DNA from: Brachybacterium squillarum M-6-3
GTDB lineage: Bacteria > Actinomycetota > Actinomycetes > Actinomycetales > Dermabacteraceae
Assembly: GCF_000225825.1 (NCBI RefSeq)
Contig: NZ_AGBX01000006.1
Coordinates: forward strand, 310,001 to 374,000
Direction: 5' to 3'
Length of the DNA stretch: 64,000 nt
Below the pieces are notes generated by a model. It saw nothing but the letters and a program-made list of their open reading frames with translations, did not search any database and was not told where the DNA came from. Below, one piece after another: positions 21,904 through 31,039 of this stretch; position 1 is the stretch's first letter; the number at the start of each line of letters is the position of its first letter. The translations under genes were made by a program, and so were the position numbers.

Positions 21904-21912
21904 ATCAAGGGG

Positions 21913-21984
21913 TGGGCGATACTGGGTTCGAACCAGTGACCTCTTCCGTGTCAGGGAAGCGCGCTACCGCTGCGCCAATCGCCC
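21913..21984 (-). tRNA. tRNA-Val (anticodon GAC)
   Basis: Complete cloverleaf: acceptor GGGCGAT/ATCGCCC, anticodon loop CTGACAC in a CTTCC/GGAAG stem, T-loop GGTTCGAAC. Discriminator A. Identical base for base to the copy at 22677-22748. Confidence 0.97.
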
Positions 21985-22010
21985 GTGCACCCGAGGGTGG
22001 GAAGGATTGG

Positions 22011-22083
22011 AGCGGACGACGGGACTCGAACCCGCGACCCTCACCTTGGCAAGGTGATGCTCTACCAACTGAGCCACGTCCGC
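22011..22083 (-). tRNA. tRNA-Gly (anticodon GCC)
   Basis: Acceptor GCGGACG/CGTCCGC, anticodon loop TTGCCAA, T-loop GGTTCGAGT. Identical to the copy at 22443-22515. Transcribed ahead of tRNA-Val on the same strand. Confidence 0.97.
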
Positions 22084-22108
22084 GTATCGGCGATGCCGAC
22101 GAGGGACC

Positions 22109-22138
22109 ACTGTAGGGCCGCCCCGGGGTGGGCGCAAA
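22109..22138 (-). promoter_or_regulatory. Possible promoter of the minus-strand tRNAs
   Basis: Minus-strand TTTGCG, an 18-base spacer and TACAGT, about 25 bases before tRNA-Gly. Confidence 0.35.
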
Positions 22139-22279
22139 CCGTCGGGCCCGCCCGTGTCCGAGGTCACCGCCGGAGCGTGTGCACGTGACCAGGGTCGACG
22201 GCGGCGGCACGAGAGGGGTGGAGGGACGGGTGGACGTAGGTCACACGCCGCCTGGTCCGGTGCACCCCCGGGATTCGTG

Positions 22280-22285
22280 TAGGCT
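22280..22285 (+). promoter_or_regulatory. Possible -10 box of the plus-strand tRNAs
   Basis: TAGGCT, 51 bases before tRNA-Val(CAC). No good -35 hexamer at standard spacing. Confidence 0.3.
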
Positions 22286-22336
22286 GGTCCAGGTCCGAAA
22301 CGGCGCCTCTCACGGGTGGCGGGACGGATGACCTCC

Positions 22337-22408
22337 GGGCGATTGGCGCAGTGGTAGCGCGCTTCCTTCACACGGAAGAGGTCACTGGTTCGAACCCAGT
22401 ATCGCCCA
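22337..22408 (+). tRNA. tRNA-Val (anticodon CAC)
   Basis: Anticodon loop TTCACAC in a CTTCC/GGAAG stem. It differs from the GAC isoacceptors only at one D-loop base and in the anticodon loop, so it probably arose from them by duplication. Confidence 0.97.
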
Positions 22409-22442
22409 CGCAGACCGGATGCCCCGGCATCCCCTGCGGTAC

Positions 22443-22515
22443 GCGGACGTGGCTCAGTTGGTAGAGCATCACCTTGCCAAGGTGAGGGTCGCGGGTTCGA
22501 GTCCCGTCGTCCGCT
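22443..22515 (+). tRNA. tRNA-Gly (anticodon GCC)
   Basis: Anticodon loop TTGCCAA, acceptor GCGGACG/CGTCCGC. Second identical copy of the minus-strand gene. Confidence 0.97.
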
Positions 22516-22579
22516 CCGATGAGGCGGCGCTCCCGATCGTGGATCGGGGGCGCCGTGTCGTCAGATGCACCAGCATCCT

Positions 22580-22650
22580 GGTGGGTTGGCCGAGAGGCGA
22601 GGCAACGGCCTGCAAAGCCGTGTACACGGGTTCGAATCCCGTACCCACCT
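22580..22650 (+). tRNA. tRNA-Cys (anticodon GCA)
   Basis: Acceptor GGTGGGT/ACCCACC, anticodon loop CTGCAAA in an ACGGC/GCCGT stem, T-loop GGTTCGAAT. Confidence 0.97.
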
Positions 22651-22676
22651 CCACCGTCGCCCCCGGGCGGCGGCCC

Positions 22677-22748
22677 GGGCGATTGGCGCAGCGGTAGCGC
22701 GCTTCCCTGACACGGAAGAGGTCACTGGTTCGAACCCAGTATCGCCCA
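22677..22748 (+). tRNA. tRNA-Val (anticodon GAC)
   Basis: Anticodon loop CTGACAC. Identical to the minus-strand copy at 21913-21984. Last tRNA of the plus cluster. Confidence 0.97.
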
Positions 22749-22755
22749 CCCCCAC

Positions 22756-22787
22756 GAACGGCCCCGGTCCCCCGACCGGGGCCGTTC
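22756..22787 (+). terminator. Terminator of the plus-strand tRNA cluster
   Basis: GAACGGCCCCGGTC and a matching GACCGGGGCCGTTC arm form a strong hairpin right after tRNA-Val. Same stem as the terminator at 21872-21903. Confidence 0.8.
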
Positions 22788-22847
22788 CGCATGCCCGGGT
22801 CCCGCGCCGCCCCGCCACCCGCCGCCGCGCCCTCGCCTCACCGGTCG

Positions 22848-22926
22848 CTGTCCATCGGATGCACTCAGATCGCAGGCGGCGTGCACGTGGCAGGCGACAT
22901 GTCATCTGGGTGCATCGGATGGACAG
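22848..22926. repeat. 79-bp palindromic element, copy 2
   Basis: Exactly 79 bases with CTGTCCAT and ATGGACAG ends. A 23-base outer arm (22848-22870) pairs with 22904-22926 at 21 of 23 positions. The centre holds small palindromes (GTGCAC, GACATGTC). Base pairs at arm positions 9, 15 and 17 differ from copy 1 but stay complementary. It lies outside the plus tRNA terminator, mirroring copy 1. The rest of the 22788-23132 gap shows nothing else clear. Confidence 0.8.
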
Positions 22927-23132
22927 GGCCTCTCACGGCCGGCGCGAGGCCGGGGCCGAGCGTTCCGGCACGGCGTGGGCTCGCCGGTCGGTGTCGTGTC
23001 GCAGGATCGCGACCGGCCGCCGCGGGACCGCGACCTGATCGCGACCTGACCGCGACATCCACCGACCTGCACGCCGGTACGGTCGTGACCAGGACGGCGG
23101 CAGCGGGTCGCCGGGTGACGGAGGGGACGGAC

Positions 23133-23798
23133 ATGCAGACGACGACGCGACACCGGGTCCGGGGGATCCGAGCACGTGCCCTGGGCGGATTGGTGGTGGC
23201 GGGGCTGGCGCTGAGCGGGTGCAGCCTCGGGCTGGACGGCGGCAGCGGCGGCGCGTCGCAGGAGGAGTCGACGAGCGCGGCCGCCCCGGAGGACGGAGAG
23301 GCCGCCTCGGACGGGGGCGGTAGCGACTCCGAGGGCGACGAGGAAGCCGTCGTCGACGAGGGGGCCGCGGCCGCGGGCGTGGACCTCACCGACCTCGGCG
23401 AGCCGGTCGCCACGGCCGAGATCCAGGCCGTGGTCGAGGGCGACGACGAGGCCACGATGACCGTCTCCCTGTACGGCCTGGAGCGGCAGGGGGAGACCGT
23501 CGTGGCCACCTACAGCTTCCTCGTGCACAGCGACAGCACCGAGGACCGCTGGATCTACCACTACCTCGGGAACCAGGCCTGGGAGCCGTACCTGATCGAC
23601 TCCGCGAACCTCAACCGCCACGGCGTGCTGGGCGACTACCCGGAGCTGGCCATGACCGATTACCAGGGCGCGAAGTTCCGGCCGGGTCAGGCCTTCTACG
23701 CCTACGCCTCCTTCGCCGCCCCTGCCGAGGACGTCGAGACCATGGACGTGATGATGGTGGGCGGGGCGCCGCTGGTCACCGAGGTCCCGATCCGATGA
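23133..23798 (+). CDS. Lipoprotein of unknown function, first gene of a signalling operon
   Basis: 221 residues. Lipoprotein signal peptide with lipobox LALSGC (Cys about 30), then a disordered Ser/Gly/Asp/Glu-rich linker of about 60 residues and a beta-rich domain from about residue 80 (EIQAVVEGDDEATMTVSLYG onward). That domain resembles the DUF4352-like fold of surface lipoproteins, but this is only a guess. ATG 23133 follows GGAGGGGACGGAC. Its stop overlaps the next gene by 4 bases. Probably exposed on the outer face of the membrane. Confidence 0.8.
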   Translation: MQTTTRHRVRGIRARALGGLVVAGLALSGCSLGLDGGSGGASQEESTSAAAPEDGEAASDGGGSDSEGDEEAVVDEGAAAAGVDLTDLGEPVATAEIQAVVEGDDEATMTVSLYGLERQGETVVATYSFLVHSDSTEDRWIYHYLGNQAWEPYLIDSANLNRHGVLGDYPELAMTDYQGAKFRPGQAFYAYASFAAPAEDVETMDVMMVGGAPLVTEVPIR

Positions 23799-24304
23799 GG
23801 CGCCGCATCCCGTCAGCGCTCGGCGCCCTGGGGCTGCTGCTGCTCGCTGCCCCCACGGCGCTCGCCGAGGAGGACGTGATCCCGCTGTCGACCAACATCG
23901 TGCCCCTGGCCACGAACATCACACCGCTGGCCGAGGTGGAGGAGGGCGAGGAGGGCACCACGATCACCCTGAGCTCGGATGTCCTCTTCGACACCGGCTC
24001 GGCGGAGCTCAGCGAGGCCGCCGCCACCCGCATCGAGGACCTCGTCCAGGAGGTGCCGGAGGGCGCGGAGGTCTCCGTGTCCGGTCACACCGATGACGTG
24101 CCCTTCTCCGGCCAGGGGGGCAACCAGGCCCTGTCCGAGTCCCGCGCCGACGCCGTGGCCGCCGTGATCACCGAGGCCCGGCCGGACCTCGACCTCGAGG
24201 TCGCGGGGTACGGGGAGAGCCGTCCCGTGGCCGACGGCGACGAGGCCGCGGCCCGGGCCCAGAACCGCCGGGTGGAGATCCGCTACGACGGGGACGGGGG
24301 ATGA
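23795..24304 (+). CDS. Secreted OmpA-like (peptidoglycan-binding) protein
   Basis: 169 residues. Signal peptide ends near residue 24 (PTALA-EED). An OmpA C-terminal domain follows: VLFDTGSAELSEAAATRIED, the VSVSGHTDDVPFSGQGGNQA segment, LSESRADAVAAVI, GYGESRPVA and NRRVEI. The NxxLSxxRAxxV and NRRVEI motifs bind diaminopimelate-type peptidoglycan in the family. A short tandem motif (LSTNIVPLATNITPL) lies before the domain. Overlaps both neighbours by 4 bases. Together with the lipoprotein it may sense or anchor to the wall for the downstream two-component pair; that link is inference. Confidence 0.88.
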   Translation: MRRRIPSALGALGLLLLAAPTALAEEDVIPLSTNIVPLATNITPLAEVEEGEEGTTITLSSDVLFDTGSAELSEAAATRIEDLVQEVPEGAEVSVSGHTDDVPFSGQGGNQALSESRADAVAAVITEARPDLDLEVAGYGESRPVADGDEAAARAQNRRVEIRYDGDGG

Positions 24305-25032
24305 GCGCGGCGCCGGCTCCCGAGCACCGTCCGCGGGTGCTGCTGGTCGACGACGATGCCACCATCACCGCCCACCTGCCCGCGGTGATGGCACGCAGCG
24401 GCCTGGACGTGGAGGTCGCCGAGGACGGGGTGCAGGCGCTGGAGAGCATCGCCCGCTCCCGCCCCGAACTGGTGGTCCTCGACGTGCTGATGCCCCGGAT
24501 GGACGGACGTGAGGCCCTGCGGCGGATCCGGGCCGACGACCGCTGGCTGCCGGTGATCCTGCTGACCGAGGTGGGGGAGACCTTCGAGCGGGCCGCGGCG
24601 CTGGACGAGGGGGCCGACGACTACCTCACCAAGCCCTTCGACCCCGTGGAGCTGCTGGCCCGGGCCCGTGCGGTGCTGCGCCGCAGCGGGGACGGGACCG
24701 TCCCGCTGAGTGCGGCAGCGGGCCTGCGCGCCGGGCAGCTGAGCCTGGACCGTCCCGCGCGACGGGTCCACCTCGCCGGCCGCGAGCGCTCTCTGACCCC
24801 ACGCGCCTTCGCCCTGCTGGAGTTCCTGATGTCCCACCCGCAGGAGGCCTTCCCCCGCGAGCGTCTGCTGCAGACCGTCTGGGGCTTCGAAGCCGTGGTC
24901 ACCACGCGGGCCGTCGATCATCGGGTGGCGGAGATCCGGCGGGTGCTCGAGGACGACGCCGCCGATCCCCGCTACCTGGAGACCGTGCCCGGCGCCGGGT
25001 ACCGCTTCCGCGCCCCGGTGGTGCGGGCGTGA
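24301..25032 (+). CDS. OmpR/PhoB-family response regulator
   Basis: 243 residues. Receiver domain with acidic pocket DDD (17-19), phosphoacceptor Asp 61 in VVLDVLMPRMDG, and the conserved Lys in YLTKPFDP. C-terminal winged-helix DNA-binding domain: LTPRAFALLEFLMSHPQEAF, VWGFEAVVTTRAVDHRVAEI, and a VPGAGYRF end. Its ATG overlaps the OmpA-like stop (ATGA) and its stop overlaps the kinase start (GTGA). Target genes are unknown; autoregulation of the operon is plausible. Confidence 0.93.
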   Translation: MSAAPAPEHRPRVLLVDDDATITAHLPAVMARSGLDVEVAEDGVQALESIARSRPELVVLDVLMPRMDGREALRRIRADDRWLPVILLTEVGETFERAAALDEGADDYLTKPFDPVELLARARAVLRRSGDGTVPLSAAAGLRAGQLSLDRPARRVHLAGRERSLTPRAFALLEFLMSHPQEAFPRERLLQTVWGFEAVVTTRAVDHRVAEIRRVLEDDAADPRYLETVPGAGYRFRAPVVRA

Positions 25033-25991
25033 GCGGGACCGCGGGCCCGGCACGGCGCGGGCCGCACGTGCTCCGACTCTCCCTGCTGGCTGCCGCCCCG
25101 CTCCTCGCGGGGCTCGCGATCTCGCTGCTGTGGCGGCTGCTGGCCACCGGCCGTGAGCTGATCGCCACCCTGGCCCTGCCGTGGCTGCCGGCCGCGGCGG
25201 GTGCCGTCCTGACCGCACTGGCCGTCGTCGTGCTGCTGGGCGCGATCCCGCTGCGGCGGGCCGCCGCGCGCGGGCACCAGCGGGAGCTGGAGGCGCAGGA
25301 GGAGCGCCACCGCCGTCTGCTGCGCCGGCTCGACCACGAGCTGAAGAACCCCGTCCAGGGGATCCGGGCGGCCGTCGCCGACGAACCCTCCGAGCACCAG
25401 CGCGCCAGCATCGACGCCCAGGCCCGCCGCCTCACCGGGCTGCTGGCCGACCTGCGCCGGATCGGGGAGGTCGAGCACACCGCCCTGGAGCTGACCGCGG
25501 TGGACGTCCCCGCCCTGCTCGAGGAGGCCCTGGCCGGGCTGGAGGACGCCCCCGGCGCCGGCGAGAGACGCCTCTCCCTCTCGGTGCCCCGCGCCCCGCG
25601 GCCGCTGCCCGCCGTGCGGGCGGACGAGGACCTGCTGTTCCTGGCCGTGACCAACGTGCTCGGCAACGCCCTCAAGTACAGCGCGCCCGGCGACGCGATC
25701 GAGGTCCGCGCCCGTCAGGACGGCGACGCGGTGGTCCTTGAGATCGCCGACACCGGCCGCGGCATCGCCCCGGAGCACCACGACCTGGTGTGGGAGGAGC
25801 TCGGACGCGCCCCCGACGCTCGGGACGTGCCCGGTTCGGGCCTCGGCCTGCCCATGGTCCGGGCGATCCTGCAGCGCCATGGCGGCGCCGCGCACCTGGA
25901 GTCCTGGCCCGGCGAGGGCTCGACCGTGATCCTGCGGCTGCCGGTCGCGGGGCCGCGGGAGGACGGCGAGCGTCGGCAGCGCCGTCGGTGA
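25029..25991 (+). CDS. Sensor histidine kinase
   Basis: 320 residues. Two membrane segments near the N-terminus (about 15-37 and 46-75) with only a short loop between them, so it has little or no extracellular sensor domain. The dimerisation helix carries His 103 in RLDHELKNPV. ATPase boxes: N-box NVLGNALKYS, G1 ADTGRGIAP and G2 GSGLGLPMVRAI. The lack of a sensor loop fits sensing through a partner, possibly the lipoprotein or OmpA-like protein of the same operon. Last gene of the four-gene overlap series. Confidence 0.92.
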   Translation: MSGTAGPARRGPHVLRLSLLAAAPLLAGLAISLLWRLLATGRELIATLALPWLPAAAGAVLTALAVVVLLGAIPLRRAAARGHQRELEAQEERHRRLLRRLDHELKNPVQGIRAAVADEPSEHQRASIDAQARRLTGLLADLRRIGEVEHTALELTAVDVPALLEEALAGLEDAPGAGERRLSLSVPRAPRPLPAVRADEDLLFLAVTNVLGNALKYSAPGDAIEVRARQDGDAVVLEIADTGRGIAPEHHDLVWEELGRAPDARDVPGSGLGLPMVRAILQRHGGAAHLESWPGEGSTVILRLPVAGPREDGERRQRRR

Positions 25992-26050
25992 GCCGGACAC
26001 CGCGGGTCCCGCCCATCCGAGGCGCCACGCGGCCGGAGGACGTCGCGGGC

Positions 26051-26129
26051 CTGTCCATCTGCTGGAATCAGGAAGCACGTGGGGCGCACTATGCGACTCA
26101 CCTGCCGCTCAGCTCCACCACCTGGACAG
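26051..26129. repeat. 79-bp palindromic element, copy 3
   Basis: Again exactly 79 bases between CTGTCCAT and TGGACAG. The outer 16-base arms match at 13 positions; the interior is less paired than in copies 1 and 2. It shares G11, T13, G14 and A16 with both, and TCAG at 18-21 with copy 2. It lies in the 190-base gap between the convergent kinase and lipoprotein genes. Confidence 0.7.
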
Positions 26130-26181
26130 GGGAGTGCGGGGCCGGGTCACGCTTCGGTGGTCCGATCCCGTCCCCCAGCCG

Positions 26182-26745
26182 TCACGAGACCTCGCCGCGT
26201 CGGATCCGGACGTCCGACGGGGACTCCGCTCCCACCTCGTCGATCCCCACCTCGGCGACCACGAGGGTGATCTCCGGCGCCTCGCAGAGGTGCGAGCTCT
26301 CCGGCGTGGGGTCGTAGTGATCGACGATGACCTCCCCGGGCTCTCCGGCGACGAAGCGGACGGCTCGATCGCAGGCATCGAACACCTCGACCGCGAGGAC
26401 CGACTGCTCGAGATCGACCGTCGAGAGGTCCGCGGCGGCCGCCTCCGTCTGCTCGGCATCGAGCGCGGTCTCCGCCCAGTCCTCGAACTCCTCGAGGCTG
26501 AGCAGGGTGAGGGGGACGCCGTCCGTGGTCTGCTCCGTGCTCCCGCCGATGACGGTCTCCAGACGGGTGGCTCCGATCACCTCGGCGGCCGCCGTGGTCG
26601 GTGCGGAGGCGGGCTCGGGGAGGCAGGAGGCGAGAAGCACCGCCGCGACCAGCACGGGTCCCGCGGGCAGGAGCCCGCGCCGGTGGGTGACGGCCCGTGC
26701 GTGGGATGACTGCCGCGCGGGGGACGGCTGCCTTTCTCCGCACAT
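26182..26745 (-). CDS. Predicted lipoprotein, function unknown
   Basis: 187 residues from ATG 26745, which follows GGAGG at good spacing. A hydrophobic stretch ends in lipobox VLLASC (Cys about 41). The cationic pre-region is unusually long (about 20 residues), so a GTG at 26691 could be the true start. The mature part is acidic with beta-strand-like segments ([38 protein letters not shown]) and two Cys that could form a disulphide. No family recognised. Confidence 0.75.
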   Translation of the reverse strand: MCGERQPSPARQSSHARAVTHRRGLLPAGPVLVAAVLLASCLPEPASAPTTAAAEVIGATRLETVIGGSTEQTTDGVPLTLLSLEEFEDWAETALDAEQTEAAAADLSTVDLEQSVLAVEVFDACDRAVRFVAGEPGEVIVDHYDPTPESSHLCEAPEITLVVAEVGIDEVGAESPSDVRIRRGEVS

Positions 26746-26968
26746 GCGACACCTCCGTCGGATCGGTCCCCGCCTCGGTCGAGCGTCCGGGACGGGTCCC
26801 CGCGCGGGCGGCGAGCGGGGCCGCGCGAGGCCTCCAGCCTATCGAGGGCCATGGTCCGGGCCCCAGGGCCCCGGTCAGGATGCCGGACGCCCGCCCCGTG
26901 GCCGATACGATCGGGGGCGGAGCCGGCATCGTCGGCCGGCTCGCACCGCACACCAAGGAGCACACCCC

Positions 26969-28978
26969 GTGGCAGACCCCGCGCAGATCGACATCACCCT
27001 CGACGGATCCCCTCAGGTGGCCGCCGCCGGGACCACCGGCACCCAGCTGTTCGAGGGACAGCCCACCATCGTCGCCCTCCGGGTCGACGGCGAGCTGCGC
27101 GACCTGGACACCACCCTCACCACCGGCCAGCAGGTCGAGGGCGTGGACATCTCCAGCGAGGACGGCCTGGCCATCCTCCGCCACAGCGCCGCCCACGTGC
27201 TCGCCCAGGCCGTGCAGAAAACGAACCCCGAGGCGAAGCTCGGCATCGGCCCCCCGATCACCGACGGCTTCTACTACGACTTCGACGTCGCCGAGCCCTT
27301 CACCCCCGAGTCCCTCAAGGCGCTCGAGAAGGAGATGGGCCGCATCATCAAGCAGGGCCAGCGTTTCGTGCGCCGTGAGGTCAGCGACGACGAGGCCCGC
27401 GCCGAGGAGGCCGGCGAGCCCTACAAGCTCGAGCTGATCGGTCTGAAGTCCACCGCCGACGACGCCGCCGAGGGCGCGAGCGTCGAGGTGGGCGCCGGGG
27501 GCCTGACCATGTACGACAACGTCGACCGGCGCGGCGAGGTGGTCTGGACCGACCTCTGCCGCGGCCCCCACCTGCCCTCCACCAAGCTCATCGGCACCGG
27601 CGTGGCGCTGACCCGCTCGGCCGCCGCCTACTGGCGCGGCAGCGAGAAGAACCCGATGCTGCAGCGCGTCTACGGCACCGCCTGGCCCTCCAAGGAGGAG
27701 CTGCGCGCGCACCAGGAGCGCGTCGCCGAGGCCGAGCGCCGCGACCACCGACGCCTGGGCAGCGAGCTGGACCTGTTCTCCTTCCCCGAGGAGATCGGCT
27801 CCGGGCTGCCCGTGTTCCACCCCAAGGGCGCGATGATCCGGATGGAGATGGAGGACTACTCGCGGCGGCGCCATGTCGACAGCGGCTACTCCTTCGTCTC
27901 CACTCCGCACATCACCAAGAAGAACCTCTTCGAGACCTCCCGCCACCTGGAGTGGTACGCGGAGGGCATGTACCCGCCCATGCACATAGACGAGGAGGTC
28001 GACGCCGAGGGCAACGTCACCAAGCAGGGCCAGGACTACTACCTCAAGCCCATGAACTGCCCGATGCACAACCTCGTCTATCGCTCCCGCGGCCGCTCCT
28101 ACCGCGAGCTGCCGCTGCGGCTGTTCGAGTTCGGCAGCGTCTACCGCTACGAGAAATCCGGCGTGGTCCACGGCCTGACCCGCGCCCGCGGCTTCACCCA
28201 GGACGACGCCCACATCTACACCACCCGCGAGCAGATGAAGGAGGAGCTCTCCAGCCTGCTCGGCTTCGTCCTGGACCTGCTGCGTGACTACGGCCTGGAC
28301 GACTTCTACCTGGAGCTGTCCACCCGCGACCCCGAGAAGTCCGTGGGCGACGACTCCACCTGGGAGGAGGCCACCCGCACCCTGGAGGAGGTCGCCAGCG
28401 CCTCCGGGCTGGAGCTGGTGCCCGACCCGGGCGGCGCCGCCTTCTACGGCCCGAAGATCTCCGTGCAGGCCAAGGACGCCATCGGCCGCACCTGGCAGCT
28501 GTCCACCATCCAGCTCGACTTCTTCGAGCCGGAGCTGTTCGAGCTGGAGTACACCGCCCCCGACGGCTCCCGGCAGCGCCCGGTGATGATCCACCGCGCC
28601 CTGTTCGGCTCCATCGAGCGCTTCTTCGGCGTGCTGCTGGAGCACTACGCCGGGGCGTTCCCGGTGTGGCTGTCCCCGGTGCAGGTGGTCGGCATCCCGG
28701 TGGCGGGGGAGTACACCCCCTACCTGGAGGAGGTCGCCGCGAAGCTCCGCGCCCACGGCGTGCGGGTCGAGGTCGACGCCTCCGACGACCGGATGCAGAA
28801 GAAGATCCGCACCCACACCAAGGAGAAGGTTCCCTACCTGCTCATCGCCGGCGGCGAGGACCAGGACAAGGGCGCGGTCTCCTTCCGGATGCGCGATGGC
28901 AGCCAGGACAACGGCATCCCCGTGGACGAGGCCGTCGAGCGCATCGTCACCGCGATCCGCGAGAAGGCGCAGGTGTGA
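26969..28978 (+). CDS. thrS: Threonyl-tRNA synthetase
   Basis: 669 residues from GTG 26969, preceded by CAAGGAG. N-terminal TGS-like domain, then the editing domain ([11 protein letters not shown], with HxxxH) and the class II catalytic core: [29 protein letters not shown] (motif 2 region, zinc-binding Cys) and the motif 3 region ending in [20 protein letters not shown]. The C-terminal anticodon-binding domain ends ...[14 protein letters not shown]. Charges tRNA-Thr. Its stop overlaps the HIT gene. Confidence 0.97.
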   Translation: MADPAQIDITLDGSPQVAAAGTTGTQLFEGQPTIVALRVDGELRDLDTTLTTGQQVEGVDISSEDGLAILRHSAAHVLAQAVQKTNPEAKLGIGPPITDGFYYDFDVAEPFTPESLKALEKEMGRIIKQGQRFVRREVSDDEARAEEAGEPYKLELIGLKSTADDAAEGASVEVGAGGLTMYDNVDRRGEVVWTDLCRGPHLPSTKLIGTGVALTRSAAAYWRGSEKNPMLQRVYGTAWPSKEELRAHQERVAEAERRDHRRLGSELDLFSFPEEIGSGLPVFHPKGAMIRMEMEDYSRRRHVDSGYSFVSTPHITKKNLFETSRHLEWYAEGMYPPMHIDEEVDAEGNVTKQGQDYYLKPMNCPMHNLVYRSRGRSYRELPLRLFEFGSVYRYEKSGVVHGLTRARGFTQDDAHIYTTREQMKEELSSLLGFVLDLLRDYGLDDFYLELSTRDPEKSVGDDSTWEEATRTLEEVASASGLELVPDPGGAAFYGPKISVQAKDAIGRTWQLSTIQLDFFEPELFELEYTAPDGSRQRPVMIHRALFGSIERFFGVLLEHYAGAFPVWLSPVQVVGIPVAGEYTPYLEEVAAKLRAHGVRVEVDASDDRMQKKIRTHTKEKVPYLLIAGGEDQDKGAVSFRMRDGSQDNGIPVDEAVERIVTAIREKAQV

Positions 28979-29610
28979 GCGAGCAGCCCGGCACCGGGCA
29001 GGCCGCGGGGTCCGGGGCGGAGAGCGCTCCGCCCGAGCGGGTGGACCCCGCGGCCTTCCCGGGCGAGCCCGACGGGATGCAGCGCCTGTGGACGCCGCAC
29101 CGGATGGCGTACATCGGCGGGCAGAACAAGCCCACCGACCCGGACGACGGGGAGCAGTGCCCCTTCTGCGCCGGCCCGCGCCGCGACGACGAGGACGCCC
29201 TCATCGTCCACCGCGGCGAGGTCGCCTACGTGATCCTGAACCTGTACCCGTACAACACGGGCCACCTGATGGTCTGCCCCTACCGCCACGTCGCGGACTA
29301 CACCGAGCTGACGGGCGCCGAGGTGGCCGAGGTGGCGGAGCTGACCCGCACCGCGATGCGGGTGGTGCGGGCCGTCTCGAACCCCGCCGGCTTCAACCTG
29401 GGCATGAACCAGGGCGAGGTGGCCGGCGCCGGGATCTCCCACCACCTGCACCAACACGTGGTACCGCGCTGGATGGGCGATGCGAACTTCCTGCCCATCG
29501 TCGGCCGCACCAAGGCCCTGCCGCTGCTGCTCGCCGACACCCGCGCGCAGTACGCCGCGGCCTGGCCCGCGGAGGCGCAAGGGACCGGGACGACCGACGC
29601 ACTAGCATGA
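28975..29610 (+). CDS. HIT-family hydrolase / Ap4A phosphorylase-like
   Basis: 211 residues from GTG 28975, overlapping the thrS stop (GTGTGA). The histidine triad is [16 protein letters not shown] pair earlier (about residue 60) and the [12 protein letters not shown] strand are typical of actinobacterial HIT proteins of the Ap4A phosphorylase type. Linkage to an aminoacyl-tRNA synthetase is sensible, since synthetases produce diadenosine polyphosphates; the actual substrate is not proven. Confidence 0.88.
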   Translation: MSEQPGTGQAAGSGAESAPPERVDPAAFPGEPDGMQRLWTPHRMAYIGGQNKPTDPDDGEQCPFCAGPRRDDEDALIVHRGEVAYVILNLYPYNTGHLMVCPYRHVADYTELTGAEVAEVAELTRTAMRVVRAVSNPAGFNLGMNQGEVAGAGISHHLHQHVVPRWMGDANFLPIVGRTKALPLLLADTRAQYAAAWPAEAQGTGTTDALA

Positions 29611-29668
29611 CCGGCAGCGGCGCCGCGCCCGGGGGAGGGGCGGCGCGCGGACGCGGGAGGAGCGCCCC

Positions 29669-30997
29669 ATGACGAACCCGGCAGCGGGACCCGGCGGGCC
29701 GCGGGCCATCCCGGCCCCGACGGGGTACGGCTACGACGTGCCGCGCACCGACCCGCGCGCCCCCGGCTCCGTGGGTGCGCCCACCCCGCCGCGGGCCCGG
29801 CCGCGCCGCCGCTGGGTGCAGCGGCTGTTCTGGATCCTGTCGCTGGCCTCCCTCGCGCTGGCCGCGGTGCTGCTGGTGATCTTCGTGTTCCGCCCGATGG
29901 GCATGGGCACCTCGCTGGTGGCGTTCACGGCGGCGCTGGTGCCCGTCGCGATCGTGTTCACCGCGATCTGGTGGCTGGACCGCTACACCCCGCAGCCGCG
30001 CATCACCCTGGTCTACGCCTTCGTCTGGGGCGCGGCCGGCTCGGTGGCGCTGACCTTCCTGCTGGGCGGACTGTTCGTGGCCTGGATCGCCCCGGCGGAG
30101 GACCCGGGCGAGCTGGTGATGAACTTCCTCAACGTCACCATCCAGGCGCCCGTGGTCGAGGAGTCGATGAAGGCGCTGGGCCTGGTGGGCCTGCTGATCT
30201 GGGGGCGGCGCTTCCTCGCCGGGCCGATCGACGGGGTGGTCTACGCGGCGCTGATCGCCGGCGGCTTCGCCTTCACCGAGAACATCCTCTACTTCGCGCG
30301 GTCCTTCCACGAGTACCAGGCGGCCGGGGAGGTCGCCGTGTTCTGGCAGACCTTCCTGCTGCGCGGCCTGCTCTCGCCCTTCGCGCACGTCTCCTTCACG
30401 GCGCTGGTCGGCCTGGGCCTCGGCATCGCCGCCGAGCGGCGCTCGCTGATGCTCTCCTTCGGGCTGGGCCTCGGCGGGCTCGGTCTGGGTATGGGCCTGC
30501 ACGCCCTGTGGAACGGCTCCTCCTTCTTCCTGCCGGCCGACCCGGAGGCCCCGATGGCGGCCTTCCTGCGCTACTACGCCACCGTGCAGGTGCCGATCTT
30601 CCTGCTGCTGGTGGGGATCGTGCTGACCCTGCGGCTGCGGGAGACGCGGATCCTGCGCCGCCAGCTCTCCGACTACGGCCGCGCCGGCTGGTTCTCCCCG
30701 GCGGAGGTCGAGATGCTGGTCTCGATGCGTCGCCGCCGCCGCGCGGAGCGCTGGGCCGCCCGCCACGGCGCGGTGGCCCGGATGGGGATGCGCGACCTGA
30801 TCCGCTCCGCGATCGCGCTGGGCATGGAGCGCCACAGCGCCCTGTACGGCCGACCCACCGAGCGCACCCGGCGCCGGGAGCCGGAGCTGCTGGAGCGGAT
30901 CACCGCGGACCGCCGCCTGATCGGCGCCCTCACCGTGCCCGTGGTGCGCGCCGCGCCCCCGGTCGAGGTCCCGGCACCGAGCGTCCAGCCCGTATGA
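29669..30997 (+). CDS. PrsW-family intramembrane metalloprotease
   Basis: 442 residues. A Pro-rich cytosolic N-terminus is followed by about eight membrane segments. PrsW signatures are present: VVEESMK (Glu 164-Glu 165), GFAFTENILYF and the SPFAHVSFTALVGLGLG histidine. The C-terminal 120 residues are cytosolic and rich in Arg. Family members cut membrane proteins such as anti-sigma factors within the bilayer; no substrate gene is adjacent. ATG 29669 follows GGAGGAGCG. Confidence 0.88.
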   Translation: MTNPAAGPGGPRAIPAPTGYGYDVPRTDPRAPGSVGAPTPPRARPRRRWVQRLFWILSLASLALAAVLLVIFVFRPMGMGTSLVAFTAALVPVAIVFTAIWWLDRYTPQPRITLVYAFVWGAAGSVALTFLLGGLFVAWIAPAEDPGELVMNFLNVTIQAPVVEESMKALGLVGLLIWGRRFLAGPIDGVVYAALIAGGFAFTENILYFARSFHEYQAAGEVAVFWQTFLLRGLLSPFAHVSFTALVGLGLGIAAERRSLMLSFGLGLGGLGLGMGLHALWNGSSFFLPADPEAPMAAFLRYYATVQVPIFLLLVGIVLTLRLRETRILRRQLSDYGRAGWFSPAEVEMLVSMRRRRRAERWAARHGAVARMGMRDLIRSAIALGMERHSALYGRPTERTRRREPELLERITADRRLIGALTVPVVRAAPPVEVPAPSVQPV

Positions 30998-31039
30998 TGG
31001 GGCGGCAATCCGCGACCTGACCGAGCCGGGAGGAGACCC

